Made by a program: the position numbers and the translations under genes. The notes below the pieces were generated by a model, which worked only from the letters and a program-made list of their open reading frames with translations, ran no database searches and had not been told where the DNA came from. Shown piece after piece: positions 9,419 through 18,407 of a stretch of DNA of 64,000 nt (within the stretch, counting starts at the first letter, position 1; every line of letters begins with the position of its first letter). The stretch covers positions 25,650-89,649 of the forward strand of contig DASQZJ010000043.1 of the NCBI GenBank assembly GCA_035638775.1, given 5' to 3'. The stretch is from DASQZJ01 sp035638775 (GTDB lineage Bacteria > Pseudomonadota > Gammaproteobacteria > UBA5335 > SLRW01).

Positions 9419-9550
9419 GGATGATCCTTCCGGCTCGCGCACGGGTGTACCCTGCTGGTGCGTAGCCATTGTAACGCGTCGGGAAAGCCCGCACCGAATC
9501 CGCCCGGACGGTGATACGGTAACAGGGGGCACGTCGCGCGGGAGGCGAGC

Positions 9551-9754
9551 ATGAACCGCAACGATACCGCCGAAGCGCGCCGGCTTGCGCAAAGGGTGCG
9601 CCAGGCGTGCCTGCGGGCCGCACTGGAGGCATGGGAGGAAGGCGGCATCGCCGGCCTGTGCGCCGAAGGACGCTGGGAGCTGGCGGTGGACGCCGTCCGC
9701 GCGCTGGACCTCGAGCCGTTGCTGGTGGAGGATCGCGGCGATGGCGGCAGCTGA
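9551..9754 (+). CDS. Small conserved-looking hypothetical protein
   Basis: A 67-residue acidic, helical, soluble protein (ARRLAQRVRQACLRAALEAW, then GIAGLCAEGRWE). A strong ribosome-binding site (GGGAGG, 5 nt before ATG) and a 14-nt overlap with the following DUF924 gene support it as a real gene translated with its neighbour. I recall similar short proteins annotated as hypothetical in related gammaproteobacteria, but I do not recognise a domain and assign no function. Confidence 0.6.
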   Translation: MNRNDTAEARRLAQRVRQACLRAALEAWEEGGIAGLCAEGRWELAVDAVRALDLEPLLVEDRGDGGS

Positions 9755-10364
9755 GCCGCGGCGCGCCCGCGAGATCCTGGATTTCTGGTTCGGTCGGCTG
9801 GAGCCGGACGGCTTCCCGGTCCGGCCCCGCACGCGCCTGTGGTTCCGTGGCACGGCGCGCCTGGATCGGGAGATCGCCGCGGGGTTCCGCGAGGACATGG
9901 ATCGGGCCGCGGGCGGCGCCCTGGATGACTGGGCCGGCGCCGCGCGCAGCTGTCTCGCGCTGGTGCTGCTGCTGGACCAGTTCCCGCGCAACGTCCACCG
10001 GCGGACCCCCGCGGCATTCGCCGGCGACCCGAAGGCGCTCGCGATCTGCCGCCACGCGCTTGCGCGCGGCCATGAGCGGCACCTGGTCCTGGCCGAACGG
10101 ATGTTCCTGTTCATGCCTCTGCAGCATGCCGAGGCCCGGGAGGTGCAGGAAGCCTCGGTCCGGCTGTACCGGCAGGCCTGGTGCGCGGCGGCTGGCGGCA
10201 CCCGGCGCAAGCTGCGCGGCTTCCTCGACAGCGCCGTCGAGCATCGCGACATCGTCCGGCGCTTCGGTCGCTTTCCCCATCGCAACGCCATCCTCGGGCG
10301 GGATTCGACGCCGGACGAGCGGGCGTTCCTGGAGCGGGAAGGCCGCCGCTACGGCCAGGGGTGA
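9741..10364 (+). CDS. DUF924 family protein
   Basis: A 207-residue helical protein of the DUF924 (YPO3963-type) family. It is recognised by ILDFWFG at the N-terminus, LVLLLDQFPRNVHR in the middle, FLFMPLQHAE, and the FPHRNAILGR...EREGRR end. Homologues are TPR-like in fold and have no established function. The ATG chosen overlaps the end of the preceding small gene by 14 nt; the longer open frame upstream is not needed for homology. Confidence 0.88.
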   Translation: MAAAEPRRAREILDFWFGRLEPDGFPVRPRTRLWFRGTARLDREIAAGFREDMDRAAGGALDDWAGAARSCLALVLLLDQFPRNVHRRTPAAFAGDPKALAICRHALARGHERHLVLAERMFLFMPLQHAEAREVQEASVRLYRQAWCAAAGGTRRKLRGFLDSAVEHRDIVRRFGRFPHRNAILGRDSTPDERAFLEREGRRYGQG

Positions 10365-10466
10365 GCGTGCGGGCGGGACCGCTCCGCCCGGTGCTTGCCC
10401 CCGGCTGGCGGAATTCCGATGATAGGCATGCCGAACGCGAGGGCTGTCCACCGGGGAGGGCGCGAG

Positions 10467-11141
10467 ATGGGCGAGACGATCCGATTCCAGCGGCCGGACG
10501 GCAAGTCCGCCACCGGCTACCTGGCGAAGGCGGGCGATGCCGCGCCGGGCGTGGTGGTGATCCAGGAATGGTGGGGCCTGCAGGGCCAGATCAAGGGGAT
10601 CTGCAACCGCTTCGCGGAGCAGGGCTACAACGCCCTGGCACCCGATTTGTACGACGGCGTGGTGGTCCCCTACCACGACACGGACCGGGCCGCCCGGGAG
10701 ATGCAGTCCCTGGACTTCCTGGACGCCACCGACAACACGGTGGGCGGCGCCGCCCGGCACCTGGCCGCGGACGGCGCCCGGGTGGGGCTGACCGGCTTCT
10801 GCCTGGGCGGCGCGGTGACCGTGCTGGGGGCGATGCGCATCCCGGAATTTTCCGCCGCGGTCTGCTTCTACGGCATCCCGCCCGCCGAGGCGGGCCGGCC
10901 CGCGGACATCCGGGTGCCGATCCAGTGCCACTTCGCCGGCAGGGACGACTGGTGCACGCCGGAGGCGGTGGACGCCTTCGAGGCCGGGCTCAAGAGCGCC
11001 GGGCGGGAGTACGAGCTGTACCGCTACCCGGAGGCCGGGCACGGCTTCATGAACGAGCAGCGGGACGTCTACGACGAGGCCGCGGCGCGCCAGGCATGGG
11101 AACGTTGCCTGGCGTTCTGGAACCGGCACCTCGCGGGGTGA
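10467..11141 (+). CDS. Dienelactone hydrolase family alpha/beta-hydrolase
   Basis: This 224-residue alpha/beta-hydrolase is of the dienelactone hydrolase type. The Cys nucleophile sits in GFCLGGAV, the acid in FAGRDDW and the His in GHGFMNEQ. The early QEWWGL segment contains the Glu typical of these enzymes. Substrates are lactones or esters; clcD-type function is not implied because no aromatic-degradation genes are near. The start was set at ATG 10467 because GGGGAGGG lies 6 nt upstream, which trims 24 residues from the longest frame. It ends immediately before the convergent pncB. Confidence 0.88.
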   Translation: MGETIRFQRPDGKSATGYLAKAGDAAPGVVVIQEWWGLQGQIKGICNRFAEQGYNALAPDLYDGVVVPYHDTDRAAREMQSLDFLDATDNTVGGAARHLAADGARVGLTGFCLGGAVTVLGAMRIPEFSAAVCFYGIPPAEAGRPADIRVPIQCHFAGRDDWCTPEAVDAFEAGLKSAGREYELYRYPEAGHGFMNEQRDVYDEAAARQAWERCLAFWNRHLAG

Positions 11142-12518
11142 TCAGGGCCCGGCCGCTTCGGTCGCCTGCAGGCGCCTTAGCGTCTCGTCGGTGTACGCGC
11201 GCAGCGCCGGGCTGATCTCGACCGGGTAGGGTCGCGTCGCCGGCGGCAGCGCCAGGATGCGTTCCGGAAGGCGCCGGCATTCGTCCGCAGCGCGCTCGCG
11301 GGCAGCGTCCAGCGATACCTCGCCCCCCGGGGTGCGCCGGCCCTGGCGCATCACGGTCCGCAGCAGCGGACGCCCGGGATGCTGCTCGTCATGCCGGCCG
11401 ATCACGTCGCGCAGGGCCCGTCCGTCCTCCTCGATCCGGAACACCTGCTTGCGCCCCGGCAGAGTCGCCTTGCCCGGCGAGCGCTTGAGCCGCCCGACGC
11501 CCTCGTACTCGGTCAGCTTGTAAGCCAAATCGAGGGTCGGCTCATCCTCCGAGACGCCCATGTGGGTGCCGACGCCGAAGCCGTCCACGGGCGCGCCGCG
11601 CTCGAGGATTTCGGCCACCTTCTCCTCGCTCAGGCCGCCGCTGACCACGATTCGCACGTCCGTCATGCCCGCGGCGTCGAGCAGCTCCCGGGACTCGATG
11701 GCGAGCCGGGCCAGGTCGCCCGAGTCGAGGCGGATCGCCGAGACGCGGAAGGCCTCGCCCAGCTCCTCCTTGAGCCGGATGACCCGGCGCACTCCCTCGA
11801 GCGTGTCGTAGGTATCCACCAGCAGGGTGGTGTCCGGATACAGCGCGGCGAACGCGCGGAACGCGTGCAGCTCGTCCTCGTGGGCCTGGATGTAGCTGTG
11901 CGCCATGGTTCCGGTCACCGACATGCCGTAGATCTGGCCCGCGAGCACGTTGCTGGTCGCCGCCAGGCCGGCGACGTAATAGGCCCGCACGCCGCGGATG
12001 CCGGCGTCGACCCCGTGCATGCGGCGCAGCCCGAAGTCCACCACGGGCCGGCCGCGCGCGGCGGTGACCACGCGCGAGGCCTTGGACGCGAGCACCGTCT
12101 GGAGATGAACCTGGTTCATCAGGTAGCTCTCCACCAGCTGCGCCTGGGCGATGGGGGCCTCCACCTGCAGCAGGGGCTCGTTGGGAAATACCGGCGTGCC
12201 TTCCGGCATCGCGTGGACGTCGCCGGTGAAGCGGAAGTCCGCCAGCCAGCGCAGGAAGGCGTCCGAGAACCGCCCCAGTCCGGCCAGGTGGTCCAGGCTT
12301 TCGGACGAGAAATGCAGCGTCTCCAGGTAGTCGAGCACGTCGCCGGTGCCGCAGGCGACCATGTAGTTGCGCCGCGCCGGCAGGCGCCGGAAGAACAGGC
12401 TGAAAACGGCGCGCCCCTGCATGCGCTCGTGCCAGTACGCCTGCAGCATGGTCAGCTCGTACAGGTCGGTGACCAGGGCGACATTGGCCTCGTTGACCCA
12501 GGGTTGCGGCTGCGTCAC
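11142..12518 (-). CDS. pncB: Nicotinate phosphoribosyltransferase
   Basis: A 458-residue protein that joins nicotinate to PRPP to give nicotinate mononucleotide in NAD salvage. It contains the N-terminal LVTDLYELTMLQAYW signature, DFGLRRMHG, and RLDSGDLA with VSGGLSEE of the phosphoribosyltransferase barrel. It ends in a family-typical basic C-terminal domain. The GTG start has GGAGGG upstream and overlaps the pncA stop by GTGA, so the two enzymes are translationally coupled. Confidence 0.93.
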   Translation of the reverse strand: MTQPQPWVNEANVALVTDLYELTMLQAYWHERMQGRAVFSLFFRRLPARRNYMVACGTGDVLDYLETLHFSSESLDHLAGLGRFSDAFLRWLADFRFTGDVHAMPEGTPVFPNEPLLQVEAPIAQAQLVESYLMNQVHLQTVLASKASRVVTAARGRPVVDFGLRRMHGVDAGIRGVRAYYVAGLAATSNVLAGQIYGMSVTGTMAHSYIQAHEDELHAFRAFAALYPDTTLLVDTYDTLEGVRRVIRLKEELGEAFRVSAIRLDSGDLARLAIESRELLDAAGMTDVRIVVSGGLSEEKVAEILERGAPVDGFGVGTHMGVSEDEPTLDLAYKLTEYEGVGRLKRSPGKATLPGRKQVFRIEEDGRALRDVIGRHDEQHPGRPLLRTVMRQGRRTPGGEVSLDAARERAADECRRLPERILALPPATRPYPVEISPALRAYTDETLRRLQATEAAGP

Positions 12519-13093
12519 TCGCTTCCCTCCGTCTCCATGATGGCGCCGGCCTCGCGCATCTCCTCCAGCGCCCGCCGGCCCGCGTCGGCGTCGACGGGGC
12601 GGGTGGCGGCCGTGATCAGGCGCACCTCGAGGCCGTGGCGGCACGCCGCGAGCACGGTATCACGCACGCATACGTCCTGGGCGAGGCCCCCCAGCCAGAG
12701 CCTGTGGATGCCCCGTTTTTCCAGGTAACCGTGGAGCCCGGTATTCTCGAAGGCGGAATAGGCGTCCTGGTCGAAGCGCGTGCCCTTGCTGACGCGGATC
12801 GCGTCGTCGGGCAGTGCAAGGTCCGGGTGAAACGCGGCCCCGCGCGTGTCCTGGATGCAGTGCGGCGGCCAGGGGCCGCCCTGCTCGCGGAAGCTGATGT
12901 GGTCGACCGGATGCCAGTCGCGGGAGGCGAATACCGGTACGCCGGCCTCGCGTGCCGCGGCGATCCAGCGGTTGAGGACCGGGATGATCCGGTCGCCTCC
13001 GGCCACGGCCAGCGAACCCCCCGGGCAGAAGTCGTTCTGCACATCCACCAGGAACAGGGCGTCGCCCTGCTCCAGCTTGTCGGCAATGCGCAT
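12515..13093 (-). CDS. pncA: Nicotinamidase/isochorismatase-fold hydrolase
   Basis: The product (192 residues) deamidates nicotinamide to nicotinate, which the next gene's product then uses. Seen in the sequence are the catalytic Asp in LVDVQNDFCPGG, the metal ligands in SRDWHPVDH and the following His (WPPHC), the catalytic Lys in SKGTRFD, and the nucleophile Cys in DVCVRDT. Length is usual for bacterial PncA. GGGAGG lies 7 nt before the ATG. The pair pncA-pncB forms a two-gene operon for the nicotinamide branch of NAD salvage. Confidence 0.93.
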   Translation of the reverse strand: MRIADKLEQGDALFLVDVQNDFCPGGSLAVAGGDRIIPVLNRWIAAAREAGVPVFASRDWHPVDHISFREQGGPWPPHCIQDTRGAAFHPDLALPDDAIRVSKGTRFDQDAYSAFENTGLHGYLEKRGIHRLWLGGLAQDVCVRDTVLAACRHGLEVRLITAATRPVDADAGRRALEEMREAGAIMETEGSE

Positions 13094-13304
13094 GGGTTTT
13101 CCTCCCGATCCGTCGGATTCCGGGCCGGCGCATCGCCGGCCGCCGGTCCTGCATGTCATGCTCTCGCGTGCAGTTTGGCACAGCTGCCCGCACCCGTGTT
13201 CCGGCGCTACGGACCGGCTCGGGGGTAAGGCCACGTCCCGGAGAGGGCGTGCGCGGGGTAGTAACCTTGCGGAATGGGCAGCGTCGGCACCACAAGGAGA
13301 ACAC

Positions 13305-13862
13305 GTGCGCATCCCACGCTGGACGATCCTGGTCCTGGCCCCCGTGCTGCTCGCCGCGGCGACGGTCCCCGCGCGTGCCGGCGAGCCGGGCTACGGCGGG
13401 CTCTCCCGCGTGGGTCTGCGCTATGAAACGGGCCCCGGCACCGATATCTACGCGGTGGACGGCCAGCTGGACACCGGGGTGCGGTTCCTGGGAGGACGCG
13501 AATTCATCGGTGCCGGCGTGACCCAGGTCACCTCCGACCGCGTGAACAGCAGGCTGATGATCGATGTCGCCTCGGGCCTGATCTGGCCCCGGCGGGTCTC
13601 CCCGTACATCACCGTGGGGCTGATGGGCGGGATCACGGGCGCCTCGACGCGAACCGACGGTGCCGGCACCAGCACCAGCGTCAGCAGCACCGGAAACCAC
13701 GCGGACTCGGCCGCGGCCTGGGGCGAGGCCGGCGTGCGCCTGCGCCTGGGGGGAGGCGTGTCGGTCACCGTGTCGCGGCGGCGCTACGATTTCTTCCGCA
13801 GCGGGGCCGGCGACGTGGTGCTGGACGTGACCTCGGTCAGCCTGCTGTTCGCGTACCGATAG
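13305..13862 (+). CDS. Small outer-membrane beta-barrel protein, secreted
   Basis: A 185-residue protein with a Sec signal peptide (hydrophobic ILVLAPVLLAAATV, cleavage near ARA-GEP). The mature part alternates Gly/aromatic and polar residues and ends in LLFAYR, as in 8-strand outer-membrane barrels. A Ser/Thr-rich loop (GAGTSTSVSSTGNH) is probably surface-exposed. GTG 13305 was chosen for the AAGGAG site just upstream and for the signal peptide; the open frame before it is antisense to pncA. Its 3' end overlaps argH by 26 nt, tail to tail. Function is unknown. Confidence 0.75.
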   Translation: MRIPRWTILVLAPVLLAAATVPARAGEPGYGGLSRVGLRYETGPGTDIYAVDGQLDTGVRFLGGREFIGAGVTQVTSDRVNSRLMIDVASGLIWPRRVSPYITVGLMGGITGASTRTDGAGTSTSVSSTGNHADSAAAWGEAGVRLRLGGGVSVTVSRRRYDFFRSGAGDVVLDVTSVSLLFAYR

Positions 13863-15243
13863 CCGCGCGCGCGGCCTTCACCGCCGCCTTCACCCGCGAC
13901 GGCGCGGTGCCGCCCACGTGGTCCCGGGCCGCCACCGAGCCTTCCAGGGTCAGTACCGCGAACACGTCTTCCCCGACCAGCTCCGAAAACCCCTGCAGCT
14001 CCGCCAGGCTCAGCTCCGACAGGTCCCGGCCGCGCTCCAGGGCCAGGCGCACCGCCCGTCCCACCACCTCGTGGGCGTCCCGGAAAGGCAGTCCCTTGCG
14101 CACCAGGTAGTCCGCCAGGTCGGTGGCGGTGGAGAAGCCTGCCCGGGCCGCCGCCCGGCAGCGCTCCCGGTCGACCGCGAGCGCGGGGACCATGTCCGCG
14201 AAGGCGCGCAGGGAGCCGAGCAGGGTATCGATGGTGTCGAACAGCGGCTCCTTGTCCTCCTGGTTGTCCTTGTTGTAGGCGAGCGGCTGGGACTTCATCA
14301 GCGTCAGCAGCGATACCAGGTGGCCATAGACGCGCCCGGTCTTGCCGCGCACCAGCTCCGGCACGTCGGGGTTCTTCTTCTGGGGCATGATGCTCGAGCC
14401 GGTGCAGAACGCGTCGGGGAGATCGATGAAACCGAACTGGGCCGAGGCCCACAGGACCAGCTCCTCGGCACAGCGCGACAGGTGCAGCATGATCAGGCTG
14501 GCGTCGGCCGTGAACTCGATCGCGAAGTCGCGGTCGCTCACCGCGTCCAGCGAGTTCCGCGCCACGCCCTCGAAGCCGAGCAGGGATGCGGTGTACTCGC
14601 GGTCGACCGGGTAGGTGGTGCCGGCGAGGGCTGCGGCGCCGAGCGGCAGCACGTTGATCCGCCGCCGGCACTCCTGCAGGCGCTGGTAGTCGCGCTCCAG
14701 CATCTCGTACCAGGCGAGCATGTGGTGACCGAAGGTCACGGGCTGTGCCACCTGCAGGTGGGTGAAGCCGGGCATGATGGTGTCGGCCTCGCGCTCGGCG
14801 ACGTCCAGCAGCCCCTGCTGCAGGCGCGTCAGCTCCGTGCCGATCGCGTCCACCGCGTCCCGCAGCGCGAGCCGGATGTCGGTGGCGACCTGGTCGTTGC
14901 GCGAGCGGCCCGTGTGCAGCTTCTTGCCGGTGTCGCCGATCAGCTCGGTGAGCCGTGCCTCGATGTTCATGTGCACGTCCTCGAGCGCGACCGACCACTG
15001 CAGCTCGCCGCGCTCGATCTCCCCGCGCACGGTCTCCAGGCCCTGGACGATCCGGTCCCGTTCCCGCGCGGTCAGCATCCCGACCTTCGCCAGCATCCGC
15101 GCGTGCGCGATCGAGCCCTGGATGTCCTGGCGGTAGAGCCGCTGGTCGAAGCCCACCGAAGCGGTGAACTGCTCGACGAAAGCATCCGTCGGACCGGAGA
15201 AGCGCCCGCCCCAGGGTTTGTCAGTCGTCTTGCCTTGCGTCAT
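13837..15243 (-). CDS. argH: Argininosuccinate lyase
   Basis: The 468-residue enzyme cleaves argininosuccinate to arginine and fumarate. Motifs include KPWGGRF at the N-terminus, SRNDQVATD, THLQVAQPV with the proton-acceptor His, and the superfamily signature GSSIMPQKKNP. Length is exact for the family. It is divergent from algZ; argH next to algZ-algR is also seen in Pseudomonas. The intergenic space carries an inverted-repeat element. Confidence 0.97.
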   Translation of the reverse strand: MTQGKTTDKPWGGRFSGPTDAFVEQFTASVGFDQRLYRQDIQGSIAHARMLAKVGMLTARERDRIVQGLETVRGEIERGELQWSVALEDVHMNIEARLTELIGDTGKKLHTGRSRNDQVATDIRLALRDAVDAIGTELTRLQQGLLDVAEREADTIMPGFTHLQVAQPVTFGHHMLAWYEMLERDYQRLQECRRRINVLPLGAAALAGTTYPVDREYTASLLGFEGVARNSLDAVSDRDFAIEFTADASLIMLHLSRCAEELVLWASAQFGFIDLPDAFCTGSSIMPQKKNPDVPELVRGKTGRVYGHLVSLLTLMKSQPLAYNKDNQEDKEPLFDTIDTLLGSLRAFADMVPALAVDRERCRAAARAGFSTATDLADYLVRKGLPFRDAHEVVGRAVRLALERGRDLSELSLAELQGFSELVGEDVFAVLTLEGSVAARDHVGGTAPSRVKAAVKAARAAIGTRTAG

Positions 15244-15316
15244 CCGGCGATCCCCGCCTGCTCGTCAGGATGCGCATTATATCGGTCTCGCCGTGCCGCG
15301 GGCACGCGGATGATAG

Positions 15317-15478
15317 TACCAATCTTCCAGAAGGTATTGTCATGTCTCAGCGGCTGCCTGTGCCGTTGTGGCAAGGCGCGAGGAGGGAGTGTAGCACCAC
15401 TGCGCCTTCGCTCCCGCACCTGGCCGGCGAAGCGCACGACGGCTCTGAGGCATGGCAATACCTTCTGGCAGATTGGTA
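15317..15478. repeat. MITE-like element with 28-bp terminal inverted repeats
   Basis: Two inverted arms of 28 nt lie at 15317-15344 and 15451-15478. They match at 26 of 28 positions (outer core CCAATCTTCCAGAAGGTATT on the left). The arms are 106 nt apart, and both ends are bordered by TA. No gene fits inside. A short non-coding element with terminal inverted repeats and a TA border is what an IS630/Tc1-mariner-type MITE looks like, but a single copy cannot prove mobility. The whole unit lies in the argH-algZ promoter region and could fold as one long hairpin in either transcript. Confidence 0.6.
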
Positions 15479-15532
15479 AGTGCTTGATCCGCGCATGACA
15501 TATACTGAAGACTTGGGACTATGAGGGGGAGC

Positions 15533-16651
15533 ATGCGAGGGGAGCCGTCCAGGGGGCGCCGCGCGTCGGACCAGGTCTTTCTCCCGGACTTCTGCAGCGT
15601 CCGTGCCGTCTTCGTCGTGGTTCTCGTCGGGGAGCTGCTGGCCTTCGTGCTGGTGCTCGCGGCGACGCCGGGGGCGAGCGACTTCCTCACGCGGCTGAGC
15701 CTGGTCTCCCTGCTGGTGCAGTGGACCGCGCTGGCGAGCACCGGGGCCCTGTGCCTGGCCCGTCCGGCCATGCATCGGCTGGGCATGCGCCAGGCCGCCT
15801 CGCTCAGCCTGCTGCTGGTGTTGCTCACCTGCCTCGGGATGAGCGAGCTGGCCTGGCGGCTGACGCAATGGTCGCTGGTGAGCCTGCCGGGGACCGTCCC
15901 CGGGCACGGCCACCTGATCTTCCTGGCGCGCACGGTGGGAATCGGCGCCATCGTCAGCGCGCTGGTGCTGCGCTATCTCTACGTGCAGCACCAGTGGCGG
16001 ATCAACCTGCGCAACAAGGCGGAGGCGCGGATCCAGGCGCTGCAGGCGCGCATCCGGCCGCATTTTCTGTTCAACAGCATGAACACCATCGCCGCCCTGA
16101 TCCGTGGCCAGCCGGACACCGCGGAGCAGGCGGTGGAAGATCTCGCCGACCTGTTCCGTGCGAGCCTGCGCGATAGCCGCAGCCAGGTGCGCCTCTCGGA
16201 GGAGCTGGGCATCTGCGGCCTCTACGAGCGTATCGAACGGTTGCGGCTGGGTGACCGGCTGGAGGTCGAATGGCACCTGGGCGAGGTCCCCGAGGACGCC
16301 ACCGTCCCGGTGCTGTGCCTCCAGCCACTGATCGAGAACGCGATCTACCATGGCATCGAGCCGCGTTCCCGGGGAGGCACGGTGCACGTCATCGGCCACC
16401 GTCAGGGGGACGAGCTCGAGATCGAGATCTGCAACCCCCTCCCGACCGGCAGGGAGCGACGCCGCCGGGCGGGCAACCAGATTGCGCTGGACAACATCCG
16501 CCAGCGCCTGGCCCTGGTGTACGGACGCCGGGGCCGTCTGTTGCAGGAGCAGGGCGAGGACTACTACCGGGTCCGCCTGCATTTTCCCTATGTGCCGGCC
16601 GAGGCCGGGCGAAGGAACGAACCACAGACCAACACGGGGATGGCGTCATGA
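15533..16651 (+). CDS. algZ: AlgZ/FimS-type sensor histidine kinase (LytS family)
   Basis: A 372-residue membrane kinase. Four hydrophobic segments fill residues about 20-150 (FVVVLVGELLAFVLVLAA, then WTALASTGALCLA and two more). A His_kinase domain follows with RPHFLFNSMNTIAAL carrying the phospho-acceptor His, and an ATP-binding part containing LQPLIENAIYHGIEP. With AlgR it controls twitching and surface phenotypes in Pseudomonas. I prefer ATG 15533, which has GAGGGGGAGC directly upstream, over ATG 15521 with no site. The stop overlaps the algR start (ATGA). Confidence 0.9.
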   Translation: MRGEPSRGRRASDQVFLPDFCSVRAVFVVVLVGELLAFVLVLAATPGASDFLTRLSLVSLLVQWTALASTGALCLARPAMHRLGMRQAASLSLLLVLLTCLGMSELAWRLTQWSLVSLPGTVPGHGHLIFLARTVGIGAIVSALVLRYLYVQHQWRINLRNKAEARIQALQARIRPHFLFNSMNTIAALIRGQPDTAEQAVEDLADLFRASLRDSRSQVRLSEELGICGLYERIERLRLGDRLEVEWHLGEVPEDATVPVLCLQPLIENAIYHGIEPRSRGGTVHVIGHRQGDELEIEICNPLPTGRERRRRAGNQIALDNIRQRLALVYGRRGRLLQEQGEDYYRVRLHFPYVPAEAGRRNEPQTNTGMAS

Positions 16652-17388
16652 GGGTAATGGTGGTCGACGACGAGCAACCCGCGCGCGAGCGGCTGAAGTC
16701 ACTTCTGGGCCAGGTCCCGGACACCGAGCTGTGCGGCGAGGCCGCCAACGGCGAGCAGCTGTTGCGCCAGCTCGGCGAGGTCCAGCCGGACGTGGTCCTG
16801 CTCGATATCCGGATGCCGGGGATGGACGGCATCGAGGCGGCCCGCCACCTCACCACCCTGGAGCAGCCTCCGGCGGTGATCTTCACCACCGCCTACGGCG
16901 AACACGCGCTGGAAGCCTTCGAGGCGCAGGCGGTGGGCTATCTCCTCAAGCCGGTGCGCCGGGCGCAGCTGGAAGAATCGTTGCAGGCGGCTTCCAGGGT
17001 GACCCGCGCCCAGCTCACGGCGATCAACCCGGCCGGGCAGGAGGAACCGGCGCGCACGCATGTCTGCGCGCGGGTACGCGGCGGGCTGAAGCTGGTTCCG
17101 ATCCAGGAGGTGATCTATTTCCAGGCGGACCAGAAATACGTGACCGTGCGTCACCAGGAGGGCGAGGTTCTCATCGAGGAGTCGCTCAAGCAGCTGGAGC
17201 ACGAGTTCGGCGAGCAGTTCATCCGCGTGCACCGCAACGCGCTGGCCAGCCTGACCCATCTGGACGGCCTCGAGAAAGGCACGGACGGCCGCGCCCGGCT
17301 GCGGATGCGGGGCTGCGAGGACACGCTGGAGATCAGCCGCCGCCATATCGCCGAGGTGCGCCGTCAGCTCCGGCAGATGGGCTACTGA
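16648..17388 (+). CDS. algR: LytTR-family response regulator AlgR
   Basis: The regulator has 246 residues. The receiver domain (1-120) has MVVDDEQPARE, the phospho-acceptor D53 in LLDIRMPG, and LKPV with the conserved Lys. A LytTR DNA-binding domain (about 145-245) contains IYFQADQKYV and FIRVHRNALA. AlgR binds promoters of fimbrial and exopolysaccharide genes in Pseudomonas. It is translationally coupled to algZ. The pil-chp cluster about 12 kb downstream is a plausible functional partner by analogy; no binding site was identified here. Confidence 0.93.
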   Translation: MRVMVVDDEQPARERLKSLLGQVPDTELCGEAANGEQLLRQLGEVQPDVVLLDIRMPGMDGIEAARHLTTLEQPPAVIFTTAYGEHALEAFEAQAVGYLLKPVRRAQLEESLQAASRVTRAQLTAINPAGQEEPARTHVCARVRGGLKLVPIQEVIYFQADQKYVTVRHQEGEVLIEESLKQLEHEFGEQFIRVHRNALASLTHLDGLEKGTDGRARLRMRGCEDTLEISRRHIAEVRRQLRQMGY

Positions 17389-17462
17389 AGCGCGGGCGGC
17401 TTGCCGCTCGCGGCGGGCGCCCATAGGATGAGCGCCTCGTCCGCAACCTTCGCGATTCCGGC

Positions 17463-18407
17463 ATGACTCAGACACTACGCATCGCAACCCGCCGCAGCGA
17501 CCTGGCCATGTGGCAGGCCCGGCACGTGGAAAGCCTGCTGCACCGGGCGCATCCGGATCTCGCCGTGGCGCTGGTGCCGCTGTCCACGCGCGGTGACCAG
17601 ATCCAGGACCGGCCGCTACAGGCGATCGGCGGCAAGGGCCTGTTCATCAAGGAGCTGGAACGCGCCCTGCTGGAGGACGAGGCCGACCTGGCGGTGCACT
17701 CGATGAAGGATGTGCCGGCCGAGCTGCCCGAGCCGTTGCACCTGCCGATCATCCTGGAACGCGGGGACCCGCGCGATGCATTCGTGTCCGCGCGCTACGG
17801 CGATCTCGCCGGGCTGCCCGCCGGCGCCCGCCTGGGCACCTCCAGTCTGCGCCGCCAGTGCCAGATGCGCTCCGGCCGGCCGGACCTCGAGGTCGCGCAC
17901 CTGCGCGGCAACGTGAACACCCGCCTGCGCAAGCTCGACGAGGGGCGTTTCGACGCCATCGTCCTCGCCGCCGCGGGCCTGCGGCGGCTGGGCATGAGCG
18001 ACCGCATCACCGTGTGCCTTCCCCCGGAGACCAGCCTTCCGGCGATCGGCCAGGGCGCGCTCGGGATCGAGTGCCGTCGCGACGACGCGCGGGTCAACCG
18101 CCTGGTCTCGGTGCTCGAGCATGGCGACAGCGCCGTGTGCGTGGGTGCCGAGCGGGCCATGAACGCCCGTCTCCACGGCGACTGCCACGTCCCGGTCGCC
18201 GGCTACGCCGTACGGTCCGACGGCGAACTCTGGCTGCGCGGGCTGGTCGGCCGGCCCGACGGCAGCGAGGTGGTGCGCGGCGAGGTGCGCGGTCTTGCCG
18301 GGGGCGCCCGCGAGCTGGGCCTGAGCCTGGCCGAGGACCTGCTTGCCCGGGGCGCCGGGGACATCCTGCGCAGCCTGGGGGTGGAGCCGCCGGCGGCGGG
18401 GAGCTGA
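17463..18407 (+). CDS. hemC: Hydroxymethylbilane synthase (porphobilinogen deaminase)
   Basis: The protein (314 residues) polymerises four porphobilinogens to hydroxymethylbilane in tetrapyrrole synthesis. It shows the N-terminal IATRRSDLAMWQA, KGLFIKELE, VHSMKDVP, GTSSLRRQCQ and LRGNVNTRL. The dipyrromethane-cofactor Cys is C241 in HGDCHVPVAGYA. The stop overlaps the hemD start by one base (TGATG). Confidence 0.97.
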   Translation: MTQTLRIATRRSDLAMWQARHVESLLHRAHPDLAVALVPLSTRGDQIQDRPLQAIGGKGLFIKELERALLEDEADLAVHSMKDVPAELPEPLHLPIILERGDPRDAFVSARYGDLAGLPAGARLGTSSLRRQCQMRSGRPDLEVAHLRGNVNTRLRKLDEGRFDAIVLAAAGLRRLGMSDRITVCLPPETSLPAIGQGALGIECRRDDARVNRLVSVLEHGDSAVCVGAERAMNARLHGDCHVPVAGYAVRSDGELWLRGLVGRPDGSEVVRGEVRGLAGGARELGLSLAEDLLARGAGDILRSLGVEPPAAGS

